This document shows positions 34,960 to 48,600 of a DNA stretch of 64,000 nucleotides, piece after piece. The notes below the pieces were generated by a model. The model ran no database searches and had not been told where the DNA came from. It saw only the letters and a list, made by a program, of their open reading frames with translations. Location of the stretch: assembly GCF_000208865.1 (NCBI RefSeq), contig NC_018393.1, positions 1,240,001-1,304,000 of the forward strand. The letters run 5' to 3'. Position 1 is the stretch's first letter; each line of letters opens with the position of its first letter. The position numbers were made by a program, and so were the translations under genes. The DNA comes from Neospora caninum Liverpool. Lineage: Eukaryota; Apicomplexa; Conoidasida; Eucoccidiorida; Sarcocystidae.

Positions 34960-37900
34960 TTACAGTTCGTCGTGCCCCGGCACCTTTGCCTGCTTCCGGG
35001 CCAACTGCGGAAACTGCGTCAGCTTCTTTGTCAACTGCTTTCCTCCCGAAACGACGTCGTTGACGAAGGACTCCACCGAGGACGGTGTCGGTGCACTGGT
35101 CATCACCTGCCGCAAACGCGCACGCACACTGCGCCCCTCACTCTGCACGGGAACGCCTTTGCTGCGCAGACTCGAACCGTGGGCGAGGATCGAGAAAGAC
35201 GAGATCTGAGACCACCTCGACGGGACCTCCCACCTGTTCACTGCGCCTTGAAACGCAAGGCGCAGTCGCGAGTCGCACCCCCCACCTCAACACTCGTGTG
35301 GGGTTTGTAAAGGGTGGCGCGTTTTACGCTAGGGAAGAGCCGGCGATTCGGGACAGCTAGAATCACGTCGAGCAACGCGAGCAAGCATGCGACGCCACTG
35401 AGAGTTCCAGATTTTGACGTTGACACTCCAGGCGATGCTACAAGCGCGAGCACGTGGCTTCTGGCCGCACATGCTCTGTGGTTTCCAGCAGCGTGACGCT
35501 CGTGTGCTCATCCGGTTACCTCGTATTTCTTCCGCTTCGGTCGATAGGCCAGGAAGACAACCTCTTGGTCGACAGGGAGCGAAAAGACGCGCGTGAATCC
35601 AGGCTGTGAACAGAGAGAGGAATCCCAGAACTCAAAGAGTCTAAAGGCGAAAAGCTCCTGTCCGCCAGCAGAAACTTGTGAGCCGGTCACAGCCGCCTCC
35701 GAGGAAACTGCGGATAAGCCGCTGAGCACGGAGCAATCCGTCCCTTTTCCGGTCGCATTATGCACATATCGCGCACGCGCAGCCGCGGCGCTGTCAGTAC
35801 ACGACGTCCTTGCCGCACTCGCGTATGCGCTCTTTACGGCGGTGCGTATTCAGAAACACACTACCCCTGTGCATCTGATCTCACCGTGCATCGATGTCTC
35901 TGCCGAGACCTCAAATCCCGTCACGTTTTTTGACCGACTACGCGAAAAGATGGACGCAGACGGGTGCCTCGGCTCGACGCGGTAGACACAACAACACTCA
36001 CGCGTCTGCCTCCGCACCCACGTCGACGCTCACGAGAGCCTTTCTGGTCCTGAGCAGATAACGCTGCAGCCGCGCGGTGCCGCCGTCTTCGCTCTTCACC
36101 TACAAAACCGTGTGGCTGTACGCACCTGCGTGTCCTTGTTAACCCAGCAGATCTTCAGCGGATCGCGTTTCAACTTTTCTGAAAGTTCCGTCAGCTTCGC
36201 AAAGATATCTTTCGGCGCCTGGCGGGCACCCATCGCGTCGGGCACGAGAAGGACGAAGCAGAACTGAAGACGCAGGAATGGGGAACCGCAGAGAGCACAA
36301 AGCGCGGGTTTCCGCGATTCAAAAACATCGAAGCATAGAAAGAAGATGTTCCGAAAGATCGTGAACGAAGCTGGAAGAAAACGCAGAACAAGAACAGGAA
36401 GATAATAACCCCGAACGCACCGCATATAGCGATCACAGCCAAAGCGACCTACGTCATCCTAGCTTAGTCAAAATACTGTTGTTGGATGACAGGGAAAAAC
36501 GCCCATGCACTTGAGACGACAAAGAAACGGGATTCGCCGAAACGCCGGAGACACAGCACAGCCGATCAAATTCAACGGGGAAAAGAATGACCCCGCTGGT
36601 GAAGCAAAAGAGAGCCAACTTCGTACTTGCGAATCATCTTTGCCGCACTCCCCGCTGGCCATGCGCCTCGCTGTGAGCTCGCGGAAAGAAACTCCAGACG
36701 CCGTGCGTGCCTGGAGAGAAGACGACGGGACAGAAGGGAACAAAAACGCGCGTGAAAAGGGTCGCAGCGGCGAAGGGGAAACACATGAGAAGCCACGCCA
36801 AGAAAGAGACACGTGAAGAGATGAGACCAGACAAGAATCGAAAGGCGTGCAAGAGAGAAAGCACAGTGCGGAGAGCACCTGAGATGAGACGACGGCTTGT
36901 CGCCTTGTAATTGAGTGTGGAGACCAAAACACGCGGAAAGCAGGCTGCGGGGAGGCCTAAGCAAATGAAAAAACACGAGAAACGAGATGGCGACGCGTCG
37001 CTGATGGAAGAAGTCCTCTCCGCCCCAAACAGAAGAAGGCCGTCTGTCGGCCGCGCAGTTGGCTCGTCTGCCTACTTTCGCGGCGAGTCGTGAGAGGGTG
37101 AGAGTCAGCAGCTCCTGGTTCACGTGGTTTTTCACGTCGATCCATTCGCCTGTGAGGCGGTCAATGTCGTCGATGGCGAGCAGAGAAGGGAAGATGATTT
37201 CCGCGGGAAGCGGCTTGGCGCCTGGCTTGGGAGGTTGGTGCGTTCGTTGGTATTCGAGGCCTTCCCCGAACGCCTTCAGGAGGTTCTTCTGGTTCTTGAA
37301 GACAACCCCCATGGCCACCTGACTGCGCATTTGGTAGGAAAGGTATTTGAAGAGAGGCGGAGTGCCTCGCTTGTCCGTGAAGAGAACGACCTGAGCAAAA
37401 TCCCAGATACCGACAAAAAAGAAAGATCCAAAGCCCGCCATGACGGCGACTCCAAGAGAGACAACTCCACCGAGCGGCAGCTGCCGACTTGGGGCGTCAG
37501 AATCGATTGAAAAAAGGAGACGCAGCCACTCGGAAGGCCTCCTGGCGCTTCTCAAACACCCTGGACATACTCATGGAGGTGCGTCAGACATCAGGCACCG
37601 AGAAGTTACAGACACACGGCGGCTGAGGAGCAAGCTTTCTCGAGGAGACGCCCGTCTTAGAAAGCGTCGAATCGAAACGAAATCCTCGGAAGCCGCGCGC
37701 AGACCCCGGGCACCACGAGGCGTCCGGTCCCCAGACCCGGCGCGGCTTAGAATCTCCTGTGGCTGCTTACCTTGGGAATCTGCGGATCCGTGGAAAACCA
37801 CGTCTCGGCAGACTCATCGGTGAGGACGACAACTGTGGACGGAAGATTCTCGGAGAGGAAGCGGACCATAGCGGCCGCCGTTCTGTTCGCGCGCACGACA

Positions 37901-38722
37901 GGCAATCACGGATGTGTAGGCGCGAAAGCTATCAAATACACCGTGAAGGGTGTTTTCTAAAGAGACGCAACCCAGCGCTAGAATCACATAGACTGGCCAC
38001 GGCCACACAAGTGATTCACACCGTTGCCCCGTGGGCCTATGCGCTTCACAGCGGATTTCCCCGGTCTGCGTTGCCTTCTGCCCCCGCTTTCTTCCCTTTT
38101 GCCTATCCTAAATCCCTCAAGGTTTTGTCCTCTCTCTTTTCTCCGTAGATGACATACACACCCGAGCAGAAATCCTATTCGATTTCGCCTCTAAATGCTC
38201 CCGCCTCTTTGTCTCAGCCACTCGCCCTTTCCTCCAGTTTTGGATTTTCTCTCCTTCCCCAGCTTTTTCGTGTCCCGATCCGCCGCGTCCTCACGCCGTG
38301 CCTTCTCGAGCTTCGGCAACCTACCTCTCTCCACGGTAGTCAATACGCTTGGAATGTTTGTCCGCAGGAAAGAAGAGCAGTGTAGGGTAATGCTGGGCTT
38401 CCTGGCAATACGAGAGATTGCCGAAGCGACTGCAATTGACGGCGCCAAACTGTACACAGCAATCAGGAATATCCACATTTACGCACATCCACACAACGTG
38501 CACAGCACTGCGCCCACGGCGACGGCGCACACGGAATAGTGAGCGGCCGAAAAAACCGGCTCCCACCCAGACCCGAGGCTACGTTTTTTCTCTTTAGAAG
38601 TATCTACGACACATGCACTATATCTCTCGACGGAAAGCAACATACAGATATTATATTATGGCACTGCGCTTGGGCGAGAATATGCTCAAACGATCACACT
38701 CATATATATATGTGTGTGTGTA

Positions 38723-38782
<60 letters not shown>

Positions 38783-40585
38783 CGTGTATTTCTCTGCATG
38801 ACTAGATACAGGTCCGCACATCTTCGGCAGTGTGTCTGGAAGGAAGAATTCGGGTGGTGATTTCTGTCGCCCCACGAGGAAGCGCGTCGGCGCCCTCTCC
38901 TCACCGGGACAATGCCTTTCATCCTTTTGGCTGCCTTGACGAATTCATCCTTGAGTTGCCGACAAGGCCGACACCTTGGATTGTAAAGCGCGAGAAAGAA
39001 AACAAAGTCTCGGCCATCGATGAGTCTGTGGACAGCCTGCGGCCCCAGTTCAGTAACTTCGTCATCCTCGGCGTCATACAAGCTGGCGTTGTTTGACGGA
39101 GCTTCCTGGAACCCTCCAGAATGGCCTCCGCCGGAGAAGAAGTTCCCGAAGCCCTCGGGGGCACCTGAGAAGGTCGGTCCGTCGCCCCCGCCGAAAGTAA
39201 TTTTGATATTTGGACCGCCTGCACCTCCGCCGAACATTCCGCTGAACGTGCAGGCACACACGCCCGAGGCCCCAGCAAGCACACATCTCTCTGCCCCATC
39301 CCACGGACCTACACAAATGCAGGCATCCACCGCTTACAGGTGGGCAAACAGTCGGCACAGATCAAGTCCTCGACACCTACACAGTCAAAAGTGCTTATAC
39401 TCTCTCATATACATGTATGCATATACAGAGAGACTGATGTGTACAGACCTCGACTAGCATTCACTGGCTTCTCCGAGTGCGGCACACGGCCGCAAAGAGA
39501 CGATGGTTAGCGTAGCTTGACTACTGCAGAAGCGAGGGATCGTTCTTCCATTCATATTTTTTCTCCTCACCCAAAGAGATCGGCAAAGTCGACAGGCACG
39601 CCTCCACTTCCGTCAGGCGAAGGTCCACCTCCCTCGCCGAGTCCTGCCTCTCCAAACATGTCGTACTTCTTCCTTTGTTCTTCATTGCTAAGCACCTGAA
39701 GACAAGATATGGACACAACCATTGAAGGATGATGTCGCGCGGTGAATGCTAGGCAGCACAACAGCAAGGAATACCCCACATATGTGTAGCAGTTACATCG
39801 CTTTCCACTCAAGTCAGAAACGTACATCAGCGCCATCTTGACGTCTGCGTGTACTTGAGATCTCCACCTACACCCGTGTACATATATATATATATATATA
39901 TACATAAATATAAACAGCAGAAAGACAGAACGGGACAGCACACACAGAAAAGAAGGAAACCACCCGGTTGAGAAAGCAGAGAAAGGAACAGAAGATGGGC
40001 AGAGTCGTCCGTCAGAGAAGGGACAGACAATGCCAGCAACTAGGAAATGGGTGGAGAGTAAGGAGAACACCGCCAGCTGATTCAACTCGACATATAGAGG
40101 ATACACAGTAAGTTTTCCAGTACAAATTGGTTGTCAAAAAGCAGATGGGACAGAAGTGACATGAAAACACGATAAAACTAAATTTCGGTTCTGGAGCGTG
40201 AGCCTTCTTCCAGACGCGGGTTGCTATCTCGAGCTGCCGGGTCTTTGCCCTCTCTTTCGTACTCAGCCTGTTTTTCCTGTTGCTCGCCTGTCTTCTCACC
40301 TCATGAGCCTTTGCAATATCAAGAAACTTTTCCTCGTTCCCTGGGTTCACATCCGGATGATACTGCTTTGCCAATTTCCGATACGCCTATGCATTCAACG
40401 GCGACACACATTCACACGAACACTCTCGGCGATTAACCGAAAGCACGAATAACAGCATTCTCGGCTGGTGCAGTGCGACATCTCTGTCCCTCAACCAAGA
40501 AGCGTTGTCACTGTCAAAAAAGTCTAGATGCTCATTCATTCCTCCCACTGGATATATTCATGCGCCTACCTCCCCATCTACGTCA

Positions 40586-40624
<39 letters not shown>

Positions 40625-42019
40625 CACGTCTTTTGCCGCGATTTGAGAGGGCAGGATCGATATTGTAGTCAAGACTTACCTTGTCGATCTCTCGTGTGGA
40701 AGCGTCTCTCCTCACTCCCAGTAGACGATAGAAATCGCGCGACTTCCCGGGCGATGCTCCTGAAAAAGAGGAAGACCCCAGAATTCGCCAGATCTGAGGA
40801 GCGTGAAAACCCTCTCGGGTTGGATTTTTATGGCGTCCTTTTAAGTTTATTTGCGGGAAGCTTTTCATTTTCAAAGCCTGCAGGTGTACTGAAAAATATT
40901 TGAAACAGCCTCCCCCCGAGACCTGGTACTGAAACTAAGCCCAAATTTAACGTTATAGTTTCGGTTCGCAATTTCGTGCTCGGTTTGACAATCTGTCCCA
41001 AGTTTCGGGAGGTCAGCATGGAGCAGATGCTCTACCGAAGAGGCAACGACGCCAATGAAGCGAGACACTGGAGAAGAGAGCTGAGCAACCTCATTCGTGC
41101 TCATTCGTGCACCCGACCCCCGTTCGACACCGAGAAAACCTCAAGGCACTTAGGTCTCTGGAGCGGTAAAAATGGTAATCTACCGCCGTGCACGCTTCTC
41201 CCACGTGATCACGGCTAATCTCAGTTCTTTGCCTGTGATCTTGTTCTCTCCCGATGGGAACGTCTAGACACTGGCATCTGGAGAGCCGCCGGTATCTCCG
41301 CAAAGCGGCGCCCTCAGCCCTTCCCTAAATTCCAGTGACCATCGATCCCCAACGATCCCTTTTCACGCAAGACAGGTCTTCCCGCGTGACGATTTTCCTA
41401 ACGCTCTTCGGATCTCCCCGTCTTCTCCCACAAGCGAAGCATTTCACTGCTGGCAATACCACGCCCCGTGCCTTTTCTGGTCCTCAAACACTTCTTTCGA
41501 AGGGAGAGCACGCCGCAAGATTTTTTCACAGACCACATTCACACACACGACGCTGCAGCCTCCCGTGCGCCTCTCGTATTTTAGATGGTTTCGTCTCTGC
41601 TTCCTTGTCGCGTCGCTGTCGTCTCGTGAAAACGACCTGTCTACGCTTTTCCTAGCCCGCTCGCCGAACTACTTACGGGCTTCGGCATAAAGCAGAGACG
41701 GTGCAAACGAGGAACGGAACGACGAAAACGAGGGCCTGTTCTGGTCTCGCTCTCCTGCAGCCGGAAAGGTATCTCCATTTCCAACAAATGCGAGTGTGAA
41801 CAGAACGGCAGCGACGCGGAGAAGAGAACTGAGGGAGGACCCGTAGATCGAAGAAACATTAGACGAGGGCGCAGCTACAGATTCGGAGACGTTTTTCGGT
41901 GGAGAGCGAGACTTTCCGCTTCCTCTGGAAGAAACGGAGGCGCCCAAGACTGCCACAGATCGGCCCGTGGACCCATCCCGTGAAGGGCCATCTGTAAAAG
42001 AAGCGTCGGCGAAAGTCAT
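34960..42019 (-). CDS. ER-lumenal DnaJ-thioredoxin protein with HDEL retention signal
   Basis: Twelve exons keep frame throughout: 42019-41677, 40759-40680, 40386-40300, 39695-39571, 39241-38905, 38449-38325, 37882-37771, 37390-37076, 36710-36627, 36263-36126, 35603-35520 and 35106-34960. The product is 658 residues. In order it has a recessed hydrophobic leader (LLRVAAVLFTLAFVG, residues about 65-79), a J domain (FYRLLGVRRDAS, AKQYHPDVNPGNEEK with HPD at 151-153, NEEQRKKYDMFGE), a Gly/Phe-rich linker, and a thioredoxin domain with CRPC at 302-305 and YPTLLFFPA. Two further thioredoxin-like regions follow (VVLFTDKRGTPPLFKYLS; FCFVLLVPDAMG), and it ends in PGHDEL. This is the DNAJC10/DNAJC16 type of co-chaperone: the J domain would stimulate BiP and the CXXC could act on disulfides. 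If the start is the upstream in-frame ATG at 42199, 60 residues are added. Three introns carry TA microsatellites. Confidence 0.92.
38701..38781 (+). repeat. intronic composite (TA)n(TG)n(TA)n(GA)n microsatellite
   Basis: This 80-base block lies in the intron between exons 5 and 6 of the DnaJ-thioredoxin gene. TA, TG, TA and GA units follow one another without interruption. Confidence 0.9.
39881..39901 (+). repeat. intronic (AT)n microsatellite
   Basis: An AT run in the intron between exons 3 and 4 of the DnaJ-thioredoxin gene. Confidence 0.85.
40588..40622 (+). repeat. intronic (TA)n microsatellite
   Basis: A TA run of about 35 bases in the 293-base intron between exons 2 and 3 of the DnaJ-thioredoxin gene. 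It sits close to the donor of exon 2. Confidence 0.9.
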
Positions 42020-45000
42020 GTTTTTCCGTCCAGCGTGCACTCTTAGAACTGGACGACGGAGGGAGAGAGAGGCAGTTCCAGCTGGGTACGAACTACGGTT
42101 TGTGAGCAGGCACTGGGCCTTGCCCCTCGATACAAACTGCAGAGGCGTTGCGCGTAAGCAACGCGTGGAGGGCGCCGCAAACTTGTCGCAGAAATGCACA
42201 CACTGTCTTTCATATGCAGCATACGCGAGGAGAAAAAGAGGAAAGATGAAAAAGGCGTGTTAAAGACCCGGAGACACTCCTGCGCACAGAAAAGAAGCGA
42301 TTTGCGGCGTAGCAAGTGCCTCCTAGAAACCAGGTTTGTTTCGTCCTTTTTGTCCGGGGCGTTGGCGACAGGGAAACGAGACCGGGCCAAGGAAGTTCAG
42401 AGGAGTGTCACAGACAGACTCCATTTGTTGTTCCTCAGTCCGATCTCCGGCATAGGAGAATCTGAAAGCCAAATTCTCGCCGAAACAGGGCCTCCACACG
42501 CAAGCTTTCGACCAGGAGGTACAAAGACAACCGCTCCTGCCCCCAGAGAGAACTGTCTTGATCAAAAATGCTCGTTCAAGGTAAACAACGGGGAGTAGAC
42601 GACTGGAGACGTGGGTTGGCACACACCAATCCCAGTTTGGGAGTAAAAGAGTTGTACTTCACGCTCTATCATGAACAAGAAGCCTCTGGGAGGCAGACCT
42701 GAGGCACCGCCGTCTTCACTACGCGGCGCTGCATGCACCGCTGCGGTTGGAAGAGACGCCGGGAAGTACGGCCAAGCCAAAAAAGGCATGGAAGAAGGAA
42801 GCAAACAGCGAAGAGAGAAACTGTGCGTCTCCAGTTGTATTAATGGACGGAAGATATGGCCTTTTCCTTTTTATGGCGGGCGTCGTTTGTGAGACTGGAC
42901 TACTTAGCAGATGTATAAGGCCACCCGTATCATGGCGCATGACGATGAGAGGTTGGAGGGTGACCCCAAGCACGACCGACAGTTTCGGGGATCGAAGAGA
43001 CGATCCTTAATGACAAAACTCCTGTTTTATCAACTGCGACGAGTCTCAAAGCGGTCTGCCATCTGTTCGGTTTTCGTAGTACGCGAGAATTTGTTTACAG
43101 CAGTGATAGGCTCCAGGTAGTCAAAAGTACAGCGCACTATTCTAGGACTGAACGAAGCGGGATCTGCCTACGGCGGCACCAGAAGCAAATATTCCGCTTA
43201 TGCGGCTAGCTATCCCTAACTTGTAGCAGGCCGCAAATTAAACGGTGGACCAGGAACTTAGCAGATTGCCCTGCTTTAGCATAGAACAGTTTCAACCCAC
43301 GAGGGCTAAGTGTCGGTGCTGATGAGTCGGAACGGTCACGTAAAGACAGACTGCAATGTTGTTCATTAAGCAGCGGAGGCTCATATTGCGATCATTCCCC
43401 CATGATAGACGCTCTATGTATTCCGTTTCCATCATCAAATACTTCGCATACGAGAGGACCAATCATAAATTCCCGGTTCAGCGTAGAGTCGCCCAAATGC
43501 TGCATGCTTGAAAAAATAGTAGTTTGTTATGTTCATCCAGCAGAATACAGTGTTGTTTCTAAAAAGAATGCATGCGACGGTTCGAATTGCTTTGTTCCAA
43601 GCACAGATTGAGAGGGACGGCCACTCTGTGACAGGCTCAACTCGGGAATTTTCCCTTGAAATGCAGTCATGCTTCACCTGGTCATGGTTTTTTTAAGATG
43701 GAAAGTTTGCAGAAACAAGAATCCTCCGTTTGTCTCTGTGACAAAAGATACGGGTAGTGTACGTGAAATCGCTCGTAAAACTCGCAAAAACGATGGCATG
43801 TGTGTTCTTTTGTGCTGAGCCATGCGCAATTCTGAATAGCGTTTCTGGTCGCCTCTTCGTATCAGCAACGCGGCACGTCGTATCGCGCTCCTCTTTAAAA
43901 TGGCACATACGGGATCGTAGAAGCTACTCGAATGGGCCATATACTTCTGTCTAGATCATAACACGAACTCGCGGGTCTCAGTTCTCACTCCTGCACTAGC
44001 TGACGGTGCTTCGATACTCGTAATGCATATTGGATGTTCGACGGTAAGTGTAGATATTAATCCTGTCGTAAAGAAAGCCAGGGAGGTATGTGACAACGCC
44101 CCAACGATTAGTCTGGTGAAGCAGCCGACTCCAGTGACGGGAGGACCACCAAAAAATTGTGCTACCGGTTATGATCTGTTTGTTGCCTGAAAAAAAACGA
44201 TGCTACTCAGTTCAGTTTCTCTTACAATCGTGCCCTGAGTAGCCTCAGTATGGAGCACCACCTTGAAGTGACGAATGAGATGAACATGCTGCCAAATCGT
44301 GGAATGCAAAGCAAAACTTCTTGATTGCGGATCCCCCAGCAGTGGTCAGTGGCAGTTCACAGTCAGTATCCGCAGCGCAAGCTGAATGCCTACGTGGGGC
44401 ATACTGTCAACGTGGGTTTTTCAACTAACCCACAGACGGTGCGAGTACTCGATGGAGACAACACTCAACACGGAAACCATGCACGCCATAAGCACCCACA
44501 GAGGACCTCTGACCTCAATTCGATTTGGGGGATTTATTTGTTGTTTACACGGAAAAGAAGCGTCGAGGAGGGGAGTACGCTGCAGATGACCCTGCTGTTG
44601 GATGCGTGCAAAATTCCCGCCCTCAGAACGGGGTGGTTTTTCTCAAACTCGGATACTCGGTTCCGTGCGTCACCAGCAGAACACCCACAAAAACAGGAAT
44701 GCTGGAGCGAGAAGCCATCGCAAACTGCAAAAACCCGCAACTGACGAGGCCTGATCCATAAACTTGGAAAATCAGGGCTCCATATTCGAAAAAGCAAAGG
44801 GTGCATGCAGCTTCTTCCCTGCCGACAACAAAGTAGAAAAAACAAAGGTGAATTCTCCACTGATGTACTCGGCTCACGCACAGATCAAAAAAAGAAAACT
44901 CTGTAACTACTCGCCCGATATTGTTCTTGGCTGGATCAAGTAAACCAAGGTTCGCGCCCCACGCCGGAAAAAAGTTTGGACGTCATCAAGCGAGAAGTTC

Positions 45001-45140
45001 TGGCTCTTCCTTGGAGTTAGAACATTCTGTCAACCTCCCAAACGAACATCATTAACGACCGAAGCGTTTTCACAAAACCACCCTGGTTGCTCCGGTGACG
45101 TGTTTGTGAGGTGAGAGGTCACCAAGCCCAGCCAGCTCAG
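42020..45140. other. intergenic, 5' flanks of two divergent genes
   Basis: About 3.1 kb between the DnaJ-thioredoxin gene (-) and the small membrane protein (+). Frames up to 139 codons occur (44325-44744 on plus) without family pattern. I call nothing. Confidence 0.5.
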
Positions 45141-45458
45141 ATGTACGGACATCCATTGTCGAAGGTTCCGGTGGTCGGCGTCCCAGAGGCGATGTGGCTT
45201 TGGGGACAGAAGAAGGAAAGGAATGCTTCCCTTCGAGTACGACGACGGACTCTATTTTTTGAGAGCGTGAAGGTTGTCGGTGCGGGATTGCTTTTCTTTA
45301 CCGTTTGCTCTTGGAAGGAACCCGACTTCCCGCAGTGGGCACCTCAAGGGGACGACGGCTCTTTTCGGCTCCTCTCGCCTACCAATATCGCCCCGACAAT
45401 TCAGGGAATCGATGCAATCCCCCTCTCAACGAACATGACCTGTTTCCCCGAGCAATAG
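45141..45458 (+). CDS. possible small single-span membrane protein (105 aa)
   Basis: A single-exon frame of 105 residues starting at an ATG at 45141. It has a basic N-terminal half (GQKKERNASLRVRRRTLFF), one membrane helix (SVKVVGAGLLFFTVCSW at about residues 46-62), then a Pro/Asp-rich C-terminal half with no charge clusters. This size and layout is typical of accessory subunits of coccidian mitochondrial respiratory complexes and ATP synthase, but I do not recognise it. It ends 185 bases before the first exon of the cyclic-nucleotide-binding gene, so it could alternatively be an upstream exon or uORF of that gene; it does contain a proper stop codon. Confidence 0.42.
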   Translation: MYGHPLSKVPVVGVPEAMWLWGQKKERNASLRVRRRTLFFESVKVVGAGLLFFTVCSWKEPDFPQWAPQGDDGSFRLLSPTNIAPTIQGIDAIPLSTNMTCFPEQ

Positions 45459-45642
45459 GCCTATGATTGGAGGTGGATGGTGGGGGGAATGGAAAGCTGC
45501 TGTTAGCGGCTGTGTGACACCCAAGAATCACGTGTTACTAACCTATCTTTCGCGGTTCCTCGGGACTTCCGACTCGAGCCCTCCCACAATCCGTCTTTCC
45601 TGATCTTGTATTGTTACACTACACGGCCACAGGTGACAAGAA

Positions 45643-48600
45643 ATGAAGGGCTCGTTGACTTTCCTTCAGCTGGAGGCCCTACGCGAGGCTGCATCGAAGG
45701 TACGGGCTAGCAGGGACGGTTTTGTTTTGCATGAGAAAGTCCAGGAGCGTCTTCAAAGCGTAGAGGGTGGATCGATGATATATTCACATTCGTCCGTTAT
45801 AACTCAAAAAGCGGGATCCTGACCGTTTTTGCCGCGTCGCAAACTCGAACGTTGGCTCGAGAGGAAAGAATCTGATTATCAGTGGCCGTGTAACACAAGT
45901 CATTTGATGTGAATATCAAGCTCATGTGTATTTCCTCGGCTAGTTTGGCGGTCTCTCTACACATTATGTGTCTTTATGTATGCAGGACCCAAAGGAAAGG
46001 ACAGTAGGAGAACACACGTGGCCACCCTAAATCTTTGTGTTCGCCTTGCGTTTGGGGACGTGCCGTAGTTGCACACCCCAGCGGCCGTTCGCCTTAGACG
46101 CTTTCGACGATCTGTAAATGAGCTGTCTTTGGCTGCATGTGAGGGTTTCCCGCTAATCCTGTCGTCCGAGCACTGGAGGCATGCAGTAGAGCAAGCTACT
46201 GCATGCCTACAATAACTGCGCAAGGCATACTGCGGGTATTTTCCTCGCGATGGCACTGGATCTCCAGGGATGTTCCTCCTGAGAGGCTCACTATGCCTTG
46301 GCTGTTATCCCATCTCGATGCTCTTGAATGATGAGATTCGTGCATCGCGATTTATTCTAAGCATCCAACGAAGGTGCCACGTTTAGAGACCACATACCTG
46401 TCATGTTTGTGTGTCACGGCGTAGGTGGATGATATAGATGGTATGTTTCAAGTAATCAGTAACGTCAATCTCTTCTCAAAGCTCGATGAAGCAACCCAGA
46501 AATCCCTATGTAGGAGCCTCACCTATGAGGTCTACGCTCCCAAGCAGGTCGTCTTCCGATATGGCGACTGGGGGGACAAGTACTACATCGTCCTCACAGG
46601 CAGAGTGTCCGTCCAGGCCCCGGTAACACCGACCAGTGAAACATTCCAACAGGTTGCCATTCTCGAATCTGGAGGCGGCTTTGGGGAAATGGCGCTAATG
46701 GAAAACAAACCACGGGCGGCGACTGTTGTATGCCTGGAGACAACAGGAACTCTCGGTGAGCAAAACTGTTTTCACTTCGGGCAACATCCTGACTACCACC
46801 ATTTGTAACGTCAAACACGAATCCTGCTCTATGTGTGTCAAAATGGGATTCACGTGACGTAGCGACTTGCCGAAGATACTCAAAAGATGATCTCAGGTTT
46901 TCTGGAATCTGAGAGAAGACGTCGAAGGAACAGTAGTTCCACGGTGACGTAAAGTGCCGCAAGGGCTTCGTTCATCAGCCAAAAAAACACACCCCTCTTG
47001 AACCGCTACCTGCTGTTCAAAATAATGTCGGGGATGGATAGGCTCTGACAGGCGCGTTGCTGTGTCGTTTACCGCCCGCTCCCAGTACTGACTCGAGAGG
47101 CGTATCAGACGATGGCCATGAGGAAGCACAAAGAAATGTTTGAAAAGCAGTAAGAAGATATGCATTCTCTGCCAGTGGCCAGACGCTCCTTCCGTCCCCA
47201 AGTCAATAGGGATTTACTTGACCTACTTTCCTGTTGAATGGCGCACCTTCCTGTCCCAACTTCGGCAGTCCGTTACGATGTGCACACACAGCATCCACTG
47301 CTGTGCGTGCTGAGCAAATGATACACACTTAGGAAAACGTCTGGTGGATATGTGGCTTTCAGCGTCCATTTCCTGCAGAGCCTAACCTTCCTCAGAGGAT
47401 GCGCTGACACGGACATCAAGGCCCTCGCGGAGAAGCTCAAGGAACACAGCTACCCAGGCCCTCATGTGAGCGTATCCCTTATCAGAGAAAAGGAGATATC
47501 GTGGGGATGAATCAACGCACTACTTGTTGTAGAAAGCAAACTCACCTAAAGGACAGTTCTAGATGTACACACAAGTATGCATGTACAGTTTTTTGCACGT
47601 TAAAGTGCGTGCAACTGCCAGCGTTGTAGGTAATCTTCCAATGTTCTAGGACCTGCGAGTGCATGCCATTCTACGAGGCTGTATCTTGTTTGATTCGTCT
47701 CTCCAACAGTGGCGCTAGCCACCTCGATATACACTGAGAACCTCACCTCGAAAGTTTATGGGGGATTTGTGGCGGAATAGTTCTCTTTCCCCTTTTCCAG
47801 ATTATTCTGAGACAAGGCGAGGAGGCTAGTCAAGTCATCCTGGTCGAGTCAGGAACTGTTCTTGCCCTGCGATCAATGAAAGTGGACGCGAATCTGAACC
47901 TCGTCCCAAAGAAACGCGAAAAACGTTCGTCACGTCTGTCTCTCCTGAATGCCGCCGGTAAGGCGGGTGCCAACGGCAACGGGCCGCAGGAGGCCGGGAC
48001 AGAAGGAATGCCTCTGCCTTTCAAAGTGGAACTTTATGAAAGCTCTAAACGTCCTCAGGCATCCCCCGCTGGGATTTCTATCGATCAGCAAGTGAGGAAT
48101 TACTGTTCACATGCTCCTGGGGTTTTGACAGTCAAGATAACGTAGCACAGGTTTCAGGTGATTGCAGGAAGACTCCTAGAGTCACAAACCAACCAGCAGG
48201 AGAAATACACCAATGCATACCTCGAGCGGCTCGTCACTGCTGCTACGTACTCCTGCGAAGCGTCCACAGAGAGCGAATCTCCGTCACACAACATACCACT
48301 GCTGGAAATTGCTCTCTCACCCTTCCACTGGCGTCGAGATTTCTCCGTTTTCCCGACGGCAGTTCTCTGTCTCTCTCTCGCTCACTTTCGTTCAGTGCTG
48401 GTGTTCCAAATCTGCATGCGGTTATTGCATACAGGACGCAACTGCAGGGAAACATGTACTGGTAGAGGACGACGTTGTCGCCAAGAGCGCCGAGACCTCT
48501 CCGAGCGCCGAAACGGGGAAAATGGGCGGTGACGGAAAACCAAAGAAAAGATCTGGCAATAAGACCCTCGTGCTTCAAGTCGCAAATCTGAACCGAAGGT

